From Acidobacteriota bacterium (GTDB taxonomy: Bacteria > Acidobacteriota > Terriglobia > UBA7540), in the NCBI GenBank assembly GCA_003165315.1, contig PLSX01000102.1, positions 1-34,506 on the forward strand: 34,506 nt of DNA. Direction: 5' to 3'. Shown here piece after piece: positions 7,796-17,047 of the stretch. The notes under the pieces are model-generated. The model worked only from the letters and a program-made list of their open reading frames with translations. It was not told the origin of the DNA and ran no database searches. The first letter of the stretch is position 1. Each line of letters begins with the position of its first letter. A program made the position numbers and the translations under genes.

Positions 7796-8280
7796 TGCCA
7801 TCTTTTGACAAAGAAGGCCCCGTAACCCTGTCGGTCCTGGATCGACTGATTGATTCGGAGCCGGACCGCCTCCAGGAGCCGCCCCTGTCCCGGGCCCAAT
7901 CGCTGCGGGACTTGCGGGCCGCCCTTCGCCGCGATTTGGAATGGCTCTTCAATACCCGCTGCACCATTGAAGAGCCACCGGAATCCATGCGGGAGTTGGA
8001 GCGATCGGTTTACAATTATGGAATTCGCGACACCTCCAGCCTCTCGGTACGATCGCCCAAAGACCAGGAATACCTGGCAAAATCCATCAAGAATGCGATC
8101 ACATTCTTTGAGCCCCGCATGATGGCGGTGAAAGTCACCATCGAACCTGCAACGGAGGAAGTACACGGCCTCCACTTCAGCATTGAAGGATTGCTGCGGA
8201 TGGACCCGACCCCGGAGCCGGTGTTCTTCGATACGGTGCTGGAACCATCCAGCGGCGAATATAAGGTTAAGAGCACATAG
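7795..8280 (+). CDS. tssE: T6SS baseplate protein TssE (gp25-like)
   Basis: This 161-aa protein has the gp25/TssE layout. It has the N-terminal segment SVLDRLIDSEPD, a helical LRRDLEWLFNTR block (about 46-57), the YGIRDTSSLS loop (~75-84) and IKNAITFFEPRMMAVKVTIEP (~98-118), ending in the amphipathic strands HFSIEGLLRMDPTPEPVFFDTVLE. TssE is part of the baseplate wedge and caps the first sheath ring. The start ATG uses the last base of the tssA stop codon (TAATG), a clear sign of coupled translation, and the next gene begins two bases after its stop. Confidence 0.93.
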   Translation: MPSFDKEGPVTLSVLDRLIDSEPDRLQEPPLSRAQSLRDLRAALRRDLEWLFNTRCTIEEPPESMRELERSVYNYGIRDTSSLSVRSPKDQEYLAKSIKNAITFFEPRMMAVKVTIEPATEEVHGLHFSIEGLLRMDPTPEPVFFDTVLEPSSGEYKVKST

Positions 8281-8281
8281 A

Positions 8282-10120
8282 ATGCGCGACGATCTCCTCG
8301 AGTATTACGAAAACGAACTCACCTTCCTGCGGCAGTTGGGGAAGGAGTTCGCGGAAAAGCACCCCAAGATCGCCTCGCGCCTGCAACTGGATGTCAACCG
8401 GTGCGACGATCCGCATGTGGAGCGGCTGCTGGAAGGGTTCGCCCTACTCGCCGCCCGCGTCCACTTGAAAATTGACGATGAATTCCCCCAGATCACAGAG
8501 GGATTGCTCAACGTCTTGTATCCTCACTTTCTTCGGCCCATCCCCTCCATGACGGTGGCGCAGTTCCGCCTGGACCCGGAACAGGGGAAGCTGACCACTG
8601 GGCTTAATGTCCCCCGCAATTCGATCCTTTATTCCCGGCCGGTGGATGGGGTTCCCTGCAAATTTCGCACTTCCTATGATGTCACCCTCTGGCCGCTGGA
8701 GGTGGCGGAAGCCCGATGGATCACGCCCGACAAGCTCAATCCCCCCTTACGCGCGCCTGATGCCGTGGCGGCGCTACGGATGGAATTGCGCTGTTTTCCC
8801 GATGTGACTTTCGAAAAGCTCCAGATGCGTTCCCTGCCATTCCACCTGAATGGTGAAGGCGATGTGGTGAATACGTTGTACGAACTGCTTTCCAACAATT
8901 GCCGGCAAATCGTGGTGAGGGATCCGGATAATCCCAAAAAAACCGCCCACACCCTGACGGCAAAATCCCTACGGCCCATGGGGTTTACGGACGAGGAATC
9001 GGTGCTGCCCTACCCGCGGAGGTCGTTTGAGGGCTACCGTCTCTTGCAGGAGTATTTCGCCTTCCCGGAGAAGTTTCTTTTTTTTGAACTGGGTGATCTG
9101 GAACAATCATTGAAGTCGATTCCCGGTGGACGCGCTGAAATCATCTTCCTCATTACGCCCTTTGAAATTGAGCAGCGACAACAACGATTGTCCGTGGGCG
9201 TAACGGCCAAGTCGGTCCTTCTGGGGTGCTCACCCATTATCAATCTGTTTCCGCAGGTCGCCGAACCCATCATGCTCACCCAGCGCCGGTCTGAGTATGC
9301 CGTGGTACCGGATGCACGGCGCAGAATGGCTACGGAAGTGTTCTCCGTGGATGAGGTCGTCAGCTCCGACCCAGTGACGCGGGAGATGACCCATTATGAC
9401 CCGTTCTATTCCTACCGGCATCGATCACAGAGGGAGGAGCGACAGACCTTCTGGTACTCCAAGCGGCGCCCCTCCAGCCGGAAGGGTGACGAAGGATCGG
9501 AAGTTTCCTTGTTCCTGGTGGACCTTTCCATGCACACCTGCCTGCCGGATGCGCAGGCCATTACGGTCCATTGCACCTGCACCAATCGTGACATTCTGAG
9601 CCGGCTGCCATTCGGGAACGAGAATGGTGATTTCGAAGTGGAAGGGATCGGATCGATTAAGGGAGCCGTGGCATTGCGCAAGCCCACCCCCACCCTCCGG
9701 CCTCCGATGGGACGGGATGCACTGTGGCGGTTGATTTCCCATTTGTCCCTAAATTACCTCTCCATCGTCGAGGATGGCAAGGATGCTTTGCAGGAAGTTC
9801 TGCGACTCTATAATTTTTCCGATTCGGCTGATGTGGACAAGCAAATCGCTGGAATCGCGGGCCTTGGAAGCAAGCGGCACTTTGCCCGAATCAATTCCGA
9901 TAGTGGAATTGCTTTTGCCCGCGGCACACAGGTGCATATGGAGTTCGACGAAGAGGATTTTGCCGGGAGCGGCGTCTATCTGTTTGCCTCGGTCATTGAC
10001 CATTTCTTTGGACTCTACGCATCGCTGAATAGCTTCAGTCAACTCGTCGTCAAAACTCGGCAACGCAGGGAGGTTCTGAAACAATGGCCACCACGGGCAG
10101 GCCAAGCGATTCTGATGTAG
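8282..10120 (+). CDS. tssF: T6SS baseplate protein TssF (VasA/ImpG)
   Basis: This 612-aa protein has the diagnostic TssF N-terminus: LLEYYENELTFLRQLGKEFA (about 4-23), HPKIASRLQL, DDPHVERLLEGFALLAARVHLKIDDEFPQITEGLLNVLYPHFLRPIPSM (~40-88). Further on lie FEIEQRQQRL, CSPIINLFPQVAEPI and MGRDALWRLISHLSLNYLS. TssF makes the bulk of the baseplate wedge with TssG and TssE. The frame is open upstream of 8282 inside tssE, but the ATG at 8282 gives the conserved family start. The last 37 bases overlap tssG. Confidence 0.96.
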   Translation: MRDDLLEYYENELTFLRQLGKEFAEKHPKIASRLQLDVNRCDDPHVERLLEGFALLAARVHLKIDDEFPQITEGLLNVLYPHFLRPIPSMTVAQFRLDPEQGKLTTGLNVPRNSILYSRPVDGVPCKFRTSYDVTLWPLEVAEARWITPDKLNPPLRAPDAVAALRMELRCFPDVTFEKLQMRSLPFHLNGEGDVVNTLYELLSNNCRQIVVRDPDNPKKTAHTLTAKSLRPMGFTDEESVLPYPRRSFEGYRLLQEYFAFPEKFLFFELGDLEQSLKSIPGGRAEIIFLITPFEIEQRQQRLSVGVTAKSVLLGCSPIINLFPQVAEPIMLTQRRSEYAVVPDARRRMATEVFSVDEVVSSDPVTREMTHYDPFYSYRHRSQREERQTFWYSKRRPSSRKGDEGSEVSLFLVDLSMHTCLPDAQAITVHCTCTNRDILSRLPFGNENGDFEVEGIGSIKGAVALRKPTPTLRPPMGRDALWRLISHLSLNYLSIVEDGKDALQEVLRLYNFSDSADVDKQIAGIAGLGSKRHFARINSDSGIAFARGTQVHMEFDEEDFAGSGVYLFASVIDHFFGLYASLNSFSQLVVKTRQRREVLKQWPPRAGQAILM

Positions 10121-11175
10121 ACGTTTCCAGGGTGGAAAAAGAACTGAGGGAGGAACCCTTTCTCTTTGAGTTCTTCCAAGCCGTCCGCCTGATGGAACGT
10201 CTGTTCCCCGGCAAATCCCCCGTGGGGAGATTCAACCCTCCCAGTTCCGAAGTTGTGCGCTTCAGCACCAATTCCACGCTGGCTTTTCCCGCCAGCGAAG
10301 TGCAGGCTCTCGATTGGCCTGAGGGGAAAGATCCGGGGCGAATGCAAGTGAACTTCATGGGTCTGACCGGCCCGGAAGGTGTGCTGCCCCTCTACTACAC
10401 CTCATTGCTGGCGGAACGCCTGCGGTCGGGCGACCGGTCCGCCAGCGATTTCTTCGATATTTTCAACCATCGAATTATTTCGCTCTTTTATCTTGCCTGG
10501 GAGAAATACCGGTTTTCCGTCGCTTACGAGCGTGAAGGGCTTGACCCTTTTTCGCACCATTTACTGGATCTAATCGGCATGGGCACGCCGGCAATGCAGA
10601 ACCGCCTCCCTGTGCTGGATGACTCGCTGCTGTTTTATTCCGGGTTGCTCGCGCAGCGCCCGCGGTCGGCGAGTGCTTTGCGGAATCTCCTGACCGATTA
10701 TTTTGAAGTTCCTTTTGAGGTGGAACAATTCGCGGGAGGGTGGTACCCGCTGGACCGGAACACCCAAACCAATCTGCAAGGCGGATTCAGCGATACGGAG
10801 GAATTAGGAGTCGGCGTCGTGGTGGGCGATGAGGTGTGGGACCAGACGGCGCGTGTCCGCATTAAGATTGGTCCCTTGTCCCTGCAACAGTATCAGGACT
10901 TCCTTCCGCAGGGCACCGCCTTCCCCGCCCTGCGTGCGCTCACCACCTTCTTTTCCAACGGTGAATTCGACTTTGAAATCCAACTTATTTTGGATCGACG
11001 TGATGTGCCGCCCTGTGAGCTGGGCGCGGAAGACGCAAATGCCCCTCAATTGGGATGGCATACGTATATCAAGAATCAGGAAATGAACCAGGACGCATCA
11101 GAAACTATTCTTCAACTTTGGGAAGGAAACACGGATGAGCATAAACCTAAAATCTCTGATCGGAAAACTCAATGA
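10084..11175 (+). CDS. tssG: T6SS baseplate protein TssG (VasB/ImpH)
   Basis: This 363-aa protein has family features in order: EPFLFEFFQAVRLMERLFPG (about 24-43), VRFSTNSTLAFPASEV, the MGLTGPEGVLPLYYTSLLAERLR block (~91-113), DFFDIFNHRIISLFYLAWEKYRF (~119-141) and the LLTDYFEVPFEVEQFAGGWYPL block. TssG bridges TssE/TssF to the sheath and TssK. The ATG at 10084 has GGGAGG at 10068-10073. The gene overlaps tssF by 37 bases and tssH by 41 bases, so the three are translated as a coupled set. Confidence 0.95.
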   Translation: MATTGRPSDSDVDVSRVEKELREEPFLFEFFQAVRLMERLFPGKSPVGRFNPPSSEVVRFSTNSTLAFPASEVQALDWPEGKDPGRMQVNFMGLTGPEGVLPLYYTSLLAERLRSGDRSASDFFDIFNHRIISLFYLAWEKYRFSVAYEREGLDPFSHHLLDLIGMGTPAMQNRLPVLDDSLLFYSGLLAQRPRSASALRNLLTDYFEVPFEVEQFAGGWYPLDRNTQTNLQGGFSDTEELGVGVVVGDEVWDQTARVRIKIGPLSLQQYQDFLPQGTAFPALRALTTFFSNGEFDFEIQLILDRRDVPPCELGAEDANAPQLGWHTYIKNQEMNQDASETILQLWEGNTDEHKPKISDRKTQ

Positions 11176-13867
11176 ACCCACCCGGAAGACACTGGAGTCC
11201 TCCGCCGGCCTGTGCCTGACCCGCACCAACTATGATATTGAGGTGGAGCACTATGTACTGAAGCTCCTCGACCAGCCATACGGCGACTTTTCCCAAATCA
11301 TCAACCGGTTCAATATCGACCCATCGCGTCTTGCGGCGGAGTTGACCCGCAGCCTCGACAAGCTCAAAAAGGGGAATGCGCGCACTCCGGCCTTGAGCCC
11401 CACGCTCGTCAAGATGCTCACCGAAGCGTGGACGATCGGATCGATTGATTTCGGCTCAGGGGAAATTCGTACCGGGTTCACGGTGCTGGCTCTGGTAACG
11501 AACGATGAATTGAGCCGCCTGGTTCACGATGTCTCCAAGGAACTGCAGAAGATTGAGGGGGATGTTCTACGCAAGGACTTTCTTGCTATCACGGAACATT
11601 CCGATGAAGAGATGGTGGAGCAGGTGGCTGCCGCACCGGGGACGGCAGGATCTCCCAAACCCGCCGGGACCGGCAAGACTGCCAACCTGGATCAATTCAC
11701 TGTCAATCTCACTGAAAACGCAAAGGCGGGAAAGATCGACCCGGTTTTGGGAAGAGATATGGAGATTCGACAAATCATCGATATCCTGATGCGCCGCCGG
11801 CAAAACAATCCCATCCTCACCGGTGAAGCAGGCGTGGGGAAGACCGCGGTGGTGGAAGGCTTCGCTATTCGCGTGGCCAAGGGAGATGTACCGCCGCCAC
11901 TGCGCAATGTTGTGGTGCGCAGCCTCGACCTCGCTTTGCTCCAGGCGGGAGCGGGAGTGAAGGGTGAATTCGAAAATCGCCTCAAAGGGCTGATCGAAGA
12001 GGTCAAAGGCTCCCCGGTTCCCATCATTTTATTTATCGACGAAGCCCACACAATGATCGGGGCGGGAGGCCAGGCGGGGCAGAACGATGCAGCCAACCTG
12101 CTGAAGCCGGCACTGGCGCGCGGCGAACTGCGCACCATCGCCGCCACCACGTGGGCCGAATACAAGAAATACTTTGAAAAAGACGCGGCGCTGGCGCGGC
12201 GCTTTCAGGTGGTGAAAGTCGAAGAGCCCGCTGAATTACAGTGTTCCGTGATGTTGCGCGGAATTGTCCCCTCCCTGGAGAAGCACCACAAAGTTCGCAT
12301 CCTGGATGAAGGGCTTACTTCCGCCGTGAAACTTTCACACCGGTATCTGGCGGGAAGGCAATTGCCGGATAAGGCCGTGAGCATTCTGGATACCGCCTGC
12401 GCCCGCCTGGCGCTGGGGCAGACCGCTACGCCCCCCGCGATCGAGGATGCCACACGCAGACTGGACGACCTGGAAGTTCAACGGCGAATACTGGAGCGCG
12501 AGGCCGCTATCGGAGCGGATCATTCCGAACGCCTGGCCGAGATTGCCAGGGAAAAAGTCGAAGTCGAAGGCCGTTTAAAAACTCTTCAGGAACGATGGAC
12601 CAAAGAATTCGAATACGTTTCCAAGATCAGGGACATCCACAATCAAATCGAAGGCGCCAAGGGCGCGCCTGCTGTTGCCGCCGCCCCGCCCGCGACGGCC
12701 CCGGCGCCCACTACGCCTCCGCCATCCAGCGCCGAGGCTGCCAGCGCGCCTGCGGCAGCTCCAACAGCACCCCCGGCGGACCTTCCCACCTTGCGCGCTG
12801 AACTTGCCCGCCTGGAAGCAGAACTTGCCACGTTGCAGGGTGAAACTCCCATGATGCGGGTGGCGGTTGACGCCCAGATTGTGGGTGAAGTGCTTTCCGC
12901 CTGGACCGGAATCCCCGTGGGTAAAATGCTTAAAGACGAAATCTCCACCGTACTCAGTCTCAGTTCGCTTCTGGGCAAGCGGGTAATCGGCCAGGCTCAT
13001 GCCTTGGAAATGGTCACCCAGCGCGTTCAGACCTCGCGCGCCGCCTTGGATGACCCCATCAAACCCATCGGGGTTTTTATGCTCATTGGGCCCAGCGGCG
13101 TGGGGAAAACGGAAACTGCTCTCGCTCTTTCCGACCTGCTTTACGGCGGTGAGCACAACCTTATCACCATCAACATGTCGGAATTCCAGGAGGCGCACAC
13201 CGTTTCAACACTGAAAGGCTCACCTCCGGGATATGTCGGTTATGGCGAGGGCGGGGTTCTGACCGAGGCGGTTCGCCGGCGCCCCTACTCCGTGGTTCTT
13301 CTGGATGAGGTGGAAAAGGCGCATCCGGACGTTTTGGAACTCTTCTACCAGGTTTTCGATAAAGGCATGATGGAGGATGGCGAGGGACGCGAGATCGATT
13401 TCAAGAACACAATCATTATCCTCACCACCAATGCCTGCACTGATCAAATGATGAAGCTGTGCGCAGACCCGGAGACCATGCCCACGGCGGAGGGGATTAT
13501 CCGGGCAATGCGGCCGGAGCTGAACAAGATCTTCAAACCGGCGTTTCTGGGCCGCATGGTCCTGATTCCCTACTACCCCATCCGCGATAATTTCCTCAAG
13601 ATGATCATTGAACTGAAACTGAAGAAAATCCAGAAGCGCATTGATGAGAACCACAAGATTGCGCTGACTTACGATCCGGCCCTGGTGGATACCGTGGCCA
13701 GCCGCTGTACAGAAGTGGAAAGCGGCGCCCGGAATGTGGACAATATCCTGACCAATACCCTGCTTCCGGATATCTCCCGGCAGTTGCTGGGAAGGATGGC
13801 CGAAGGGGAGAAGGTGGGACGGGTCCATGTGGGCATCGGAGTCGATGGGGCATTTGTATATAGCTAG
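11135..13867 (+). CDS. tssH: T6SS sheath-recycling ATPase ClpV (TssH)
   Basis: This 910-aa Hsp100/ClpB-type AAA+ ATPase disassembles the contracted TssBC sheath. It has an N-terminal double-Clp repeat domain (LNEPTRKTLESSAGLCLTR onward), NTPase 1 with Walker A GEAGVGKT (230-237) and Walker B ILFIDEAH (298-305), a middle coiled coil, and NTPase 2 with Walker A GPSGVGKT (652-659) and Walker B VVLLDEVEKAHPDV. WTGIPVGKM precedes the second module as in all ClpB relatives. The middle region carries an Ala/Pro-rich insert at about 507-550. The start has GGAAGG upstream, inside the end of tssG. Bacterial ClpB is the main alternative, but the gene's position and the ClpV-like N-terminus favour TssH. 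Confidence 0.96.
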   Translation: MSINLKSLIGKLNEPTRKTLESSAGLCLTRTNYDIEVEHYVLKLLDQPYGDFSQIINRFNIDPSRLAAELTRSLDKLKKGNARTPALSPTLVKMLTEAWTIGSIDFGSGEIRTGFTVLALVTNDELSRLVHDVSKELQKIEGDVLRKDFLAITEHSDEEMVEQVAAAPGTAGSPKPAGTGKTANLDQFTVNLTENAKAGKIDPVLGRDMEIRQIIDILMRRRQNNPILTGEAGVGKTAVVEGFAIRVAKGDVPPPLRNVVVRSLDLALLQAGAGVKGEFENRLKGLIEEVKGSPVPIILFIDEAHTMIGAGGQAGQNDAANLLKPALARGELRTIAATTWAEYKKYFEKDAALARRFQVVKVEEPAELQCSVMLRGIVPSLEKHHKVRILDEGLTSAVKLSHRYLAGRQLPDKAVSILDTACARLALGQTATPPAIEDATRRLDDLEVQRRILEREAAIGADHSERLAEIAREKVEVEGRLKTLQERWTKEFEYVSKIRDIHNQIEGAKGAPAVAAAPPATAPAPTTPPPSSAEAASAPAAAPTAPPADLPTLRAELARLEAELATLQGETPMMRVAVDAQIVGEVLSAWTGIPVGKMLKDEISTVLSLSSLLGKRVIGQAHALEMVTQRVQTSRAALDDPIKPIGVFMLIGPSGVGKTETALALSDLLYGGEHNLITINMSEFQEAHTVSTLKGSPPGYVGYGEGGVLTEAVRRRPYSVVLLDEVEKAHPDVLELFYQVFDKGMMEDGEGREIDFKNTIIILTTNACTDQMMKLCADPETMPTAEGIIRAMRPELNKIFKPAFLGRMVLIPYYPIRDNFLKMIIELKLKKIQKRIDENHKIALTYDPALVDTVASRCTEVESGARNVDNILTNTLLPDISRQLLGRMAEGEKVGRVHVGIGVDGAFVYS

Positions 13868-13944
13868 GCACTGATTGTGGAGGTGCGATTTAGCCCGACA
13901 CAACGACGACGGGAAGATAAGCCGCCAGCAGAGGGAGTGACGTT

Positions 13945-15972
13945 ATGGGCAGCAGCAGCTTTGCGCAAGGCGAGACGGGTCTATTTACTATTGACACGCC
14001 TCTGGGTAAGGACAAACTCCTGCTGAAGGGCTTTCGCGGGTCAGAGGGGATCTCACGTCTATTTCGCTTTGAATTGGACCTTCTTTCCGAAGACAACAGC
14101 ATTACTTTCACCGACATCATCGGAAAGAACGTGACGATTACGGTGAAGCAGGCGGACGGAACCCCTCGTTACTTCAATGGCGTCATCAGCCGATTTGGCC
14201 AGGGGGGCTCCGATGAAACCTTCACCTCCTATCATGCGGAAATGGTCCCGTGGCTTTGGTTCCTGACGCGCGCCGCCGATTGCAAGATTTTTCAAAACAA
14301 AACCATTCCTGATATTGTCAAAGAAGTTTTTACCGGTTTGGGTTTCAATGATTTTTCCGATTCGTTGAAGGCATCGTATCAGCCGCGGGATTATTGTGTG
14401 CAATACCGGGAAACAAGTCTTAACTTCGTGTCCAGGCTGATGGAAGAGTACGGGATCTTCTATTATTTCAAGCATGAGCAGGGCAAACACACGCTGGTGA
14501 TGGGCGATGATCCCAGCGCCAACGAAGATTGCCCCGGCCAGAATCAATTTCGCTTTTATGTTAACCCCAGCGCAGTTCTGGATGAGGATGTCGTGAATGC
14601 GTGGCATGCGGAGCAGGAGTTGCGCACGGGGAAAAGCACGCTGACGGACTACAATTTCATAACGCCAAGCACCAATCTGCTGGCAACCACAGCGACCATC
14701 GACACGGTGGGCGGCAACAGCCAGTTTGACACATACGATTATCCCGGAGACTACCTGAGTAAGGGCGACGGACAATCCTTGACAAAAATCCGGATGCAGG
14801 AAGAGGAAGCCGTGCACATGGTGATCAACGGCACCAGCGATGCGCGAAGCATGGCTTCCGGTTACAAGTTCTCGCTGACAGAGTATTATCGCGATGATAT
14901 GAATACTTCCTATTTGCTTACGGACGTTGAGCACGTTGGGGTCACCACCGCCTACGGCAATGCCAAAACCAATCAGCAGGACCATTACTCCAATTCCTTC
15001 CGGTGTATTCCCGCTTCGGTGCCCTTTCGCCCTCTGCGTGTGACGCCTCGCCCTACTATCAACGGACCACAGCCGGCAGTGGTGGTGGGCCCCTCAGGGG
15101 AAGAGATCTATTCGGATCAGTATGGGCGGGTCAAAGTGCAGTTCTTCTGGGACCGGTTGGGAAAGAAGGATGAGAACAGTTCCTGCTGGACCCGGGTTTC
15201 CCAGTTTTGGGCGGGCAAGGCTTGGGGCGCAATGTTTCTGCCTCGCATTGGCCAGGAGGTGATGGTGGAATTTCTGGAAGGCAACCCTGACCAGCCGCTG
15301 GTGACAGGACGGGTTTACAACGCGGAACAGACTGTCCCTTACTCGCTGCCTTCCGAACAGACGAAGAGCACCATCAAAACCCGTAGTTCCAAAGGCGGAG
15401 GCACGGATAACTTCAATGAAATCCGCTTTGAAGACAAGATGGGAAGTGAAGAGATTCTCATCCACGCGGAAAAGGACATGAATCGGGAAGTAGAGCATGA
15501 CGATTCCTTGAAAGTCGGGAACAATCAAACCCTCACGATTCAGCAGGATCGCACTGAGACGGTGTCGCAGGGGAACGAAAAGGTCACGATACAGCAGGGC
15601 ACACGCACCCATACGGTTTACGGCAATGAATCGCTTACGGTCCAGTCCGGAAACCGCGCGGTTGATGTTCAACAAGGAAACGATGACCACAAGATCGATA
15701 TGGGCAATCGCAGCGCCACAATCAGCATGGGGAACGATTCACTGACAATATCCATGGGAAATCAAACCACGACCGTGAGTTTGGGTTCGATTTCGACTTC
15801 GGCGATGCAGTCGATTACCCTGTCGGTGCTGGGAAGCAGTATTACGATTGATCCCACGGGCGTGACGATCAGTGCGCCGATGGTAACCATCAGCGCAGAC
15901 GCTATTTGCCAGGTGAGCGCCGACGCCATGCTCGACCTTTCAGGCGCAATCACCATGATTAACAGCGGATAG
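13945..15972 (+). CDS. vgrG: T6SS spike protein VgrG (TssI)
   Basis: This 675-aa trimeric spike protein has a gp27-like part (about 10-370) with LKGFRGSEGISRLFRFELDL, RYFNGVISRF and the YCVQYRETSLNFVSRLMEEYG block. A gp5-like OB fold follows (~375-460) with SDQYGRVKVQFFWDR, AWGAMFLPRIGQEVMVEFL and GNPDQPLVTGRVYN. A C-terminal beta-prism needle (~525-675) is built of short repeats such as GNESLTVQSGN and MGNRSATISMGN. No extra toxin domain follows the needle, so cargo is more likely carried through PAAR or Hcp. GAGGGAG precedes the ATG; the 77-base gap to tssH suggests the same transcript. Confidence 0.96.
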   Translation: MGSSSFAQGETGLFTIDTPLGKDKLLLKGFRGSEGISRLFRFELDLLSEDNSITFTDIIGKNVTITVKQADGTPRYFNGVISRFGQGGSDETFTSYHAEMVPWLWFLTRAADCKIFQNKTIPDIVKEVFTGLGFNDFSDSLKASYQPRDYCVQYRETSLNFVSRLMEEYGIFYYFKHEQGKHTLVMGDDPSANEDCPGQNQFRFYVNPSAVLDEDVVNAWHAEQELRTGKSTLTDYNFITPSTNLLATTATIDTVGGNSQFDTYDYPGDYLSKGDGQSLTKIRMQEEEAVHMVINGTSDARSMASGYKFSLTEYYRDDMNTSYLLTDVEHVGVTTAYGNAKTNQQDHYSNSFRCIPASVPFRPLRVTPRPTINGPQPAVVVGPSGEEIYSDQYGRVKVQFFWDRLGKKDENSSCWTRVSQFWAGKAWGAMFLPRIGQEVMVEFLEGNPDQPLVTGRVYNAEQTVPYSLPSEQTKSTIKTRSSKGGGTDNFNEIRFEDKMGSEEILIHAEKDMNREVEHDDSLKVGNNQTLTIQQDRTETVSQGNEKVTIQQGTRTHTVYGNESLTVQSGNRAVDVQQGNDDHKIDMGNRSATISMGNDSLTISMGNQTTTVSLGSISTSAMQSITLSVLGSSITIDPTGVTISAPMVTISADAICQVSADAMLDLSGAITMINSG

Positions 15973-16119
15973 ATTCACTCGGTATAGCCAGATCGGGGTA
16001 AGATCCTGAAAGGCTGGCGGGGTTTTCCAGCAACCTCTTCATCACCGCCGTTCAAGGTACTTCGTAAGAAATCCGGGCTGGAAAATTATTGGGTTCAAGT
16101 CAAACAATAGGTATAAACC

Positions 16120-16704
16120 ATGGGCAGTGGTGAGGCAGCGAAAACACCGGCATCGGCGTTGCAGGAGCTCTGCGAACGTGCCAAGGTCAGCGATGAAGCC
16201 AAGGCTCTGCTGACCAGCGAGTCCTCGACGAAGGAATTCATCGCTCTTTTGATGCAGAAGGAGTTGTTCAAGGACGCGCTGCGCATGGTCGCCTATCTGC
16301 TCCCCAAGCGCGAAGCCGTCGGGTGGGGATGCCTTTGCGTGCGGCATGCATTCGTCAACCAAGAAGGCAAGCCCCTTCCGCCGATTCATGCCGCCGTGGA
16401 ACGATGGGTGTCTTCTCCCAATGAGGAAAATCGATGGGCCGCCAGGCAGGGGGCGAACAAGGAAAAACCCAAGACCCCCTCCGGCTTGCTGGCCATGGCC
16501 GCGTTTTTCGCCGGTCCCAGCATGACGGCCCCCAACTCGCCACCCACGCCACCGCCCGGCCATATAACCTCTGAAATGGTTGCGGGCGCGGTGTATATCG
16601 CGGGCGTGGTCCATGAGCCTGAAAAGGCCAAGGAAAAGTACCGGGTGTTTATGCAAAAGGCTTCAGCCCTGATCGCCAGGATGCAGCAGCCACAACAGCA
16701 GTGA
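16120..16704 (+). CDS. DUF6931-like protein between vgrG and PAAR, possible spike adaptor
   Basis: This 194-aa soluble protein has a helical N-terminal part with LFKDALRMVAYLLPKREAVGWGCLCVRHAF (about 49-78), a pattern I associate with the T6SS-linked DUF6931 family; I hold that name with moderate confidence. A Pro-rich stretch (NSPPTPPPGH, ~139-148) separates it from a second small helical part (EMVAGAVYIAGVV) and a Gln-rich tail. Its place directly between the VgrG and PAAR genes is where spike adaptors or effector chaperones often sit, and no DUF1795 or DUF4123 adaptor is present in the window. That role is inferred from position alone. The ribosome-binding site is weak. Confidence 0.7.
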   Translation: MGSGEAAKTPASALQELCERAKVSDEAKALLTSESSTKEFIALLMQKELFKDALRMVAYLLPKREAVGWGCLCVRHAFVNQEGKPLPPIHAAVERWVSSPNEENRWAARQGANKEKPKTPSGLLAMAAFFAGPSMTAPNSPPTPPPGHITSEMVAGAVYIAGVVHEPEKAKEKYRVFMQKASALIARMQQPQQQ

Positions 16705-16738
16705 GGGTGGAGCCAGATCGCCCATCCAGAGGATTATC

Positions 16739-17029
16739 ATGGGAATGCCCGCCGCACGTATTTTGGACATGCACGTTTGTCCGATGCTTACTGCACTTGT
16801 GCCGCACGTGGGCGGTCCTATCGCGCTCGGTTGCTTCACTGTCCTCACCGGAGATATGCCGCAGGCTCGCGTGGGGGACATGGCCGTCTGCGTCGGCCCC
16901 CCCGATGTGATCGCACTCGGTTCTTTTACAGTCCTAGTGGGAGACATGCCCGCCGCACGCCTGGGCGATCTAACCGCCCACGGCGGCACCATCGTTCTCG
17001 GATGCTTCACTGTTTTGATCGGCGGTTAG
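16739..17029 (+). CDS. PAAR-repeat spike-tip protein
   Basis: This 96-aa protein is a stand-alone PAAR protein, which forms the sharp metal-bound tip on VgrG. It opens with MPAARILDMHVCPM and then shows three successive repeats of the type GxxxxLGCFTVLTGDMPQARVGD, with IALGCFTVLTG, IALGSFTVLVG and IVLGCFTVLIG marking the period and two PxARxGD motifs. Candidate metal ligands are H10, C12 and the later C and H residues. No C-terminal toxin extension is present. AGAGG lies upstream of the ATG at 16739. The stop is 18 bases from the stop of the convergent gene 17048-18010. Confidence 0.93.
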   Translation: MGMPAARILDMHVCPMLTALVPHVGGPIALGCFTVLTGDMPQARVGDMAVCVGPPDVIALGSFTVLVGDMPAARLGDLTAHGGTIVLGCFTVLIGG

Positions 17030-17047
17030 GCAGGTCACCGCTGTCCC

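Noticed and set aside
16000..16045. Intrinsic terminator after vgrG (GCTGG...CCAGC)
   Set aside because: Only a five-pair stem with a long loop and no T-run.
16086..16122. Promoter TTGGGT-17-TATAAA before the DUF6931-like gene
   Set aside because: The -10-like box ends two bases before the ATG, so transcription would begin inside the coding region.
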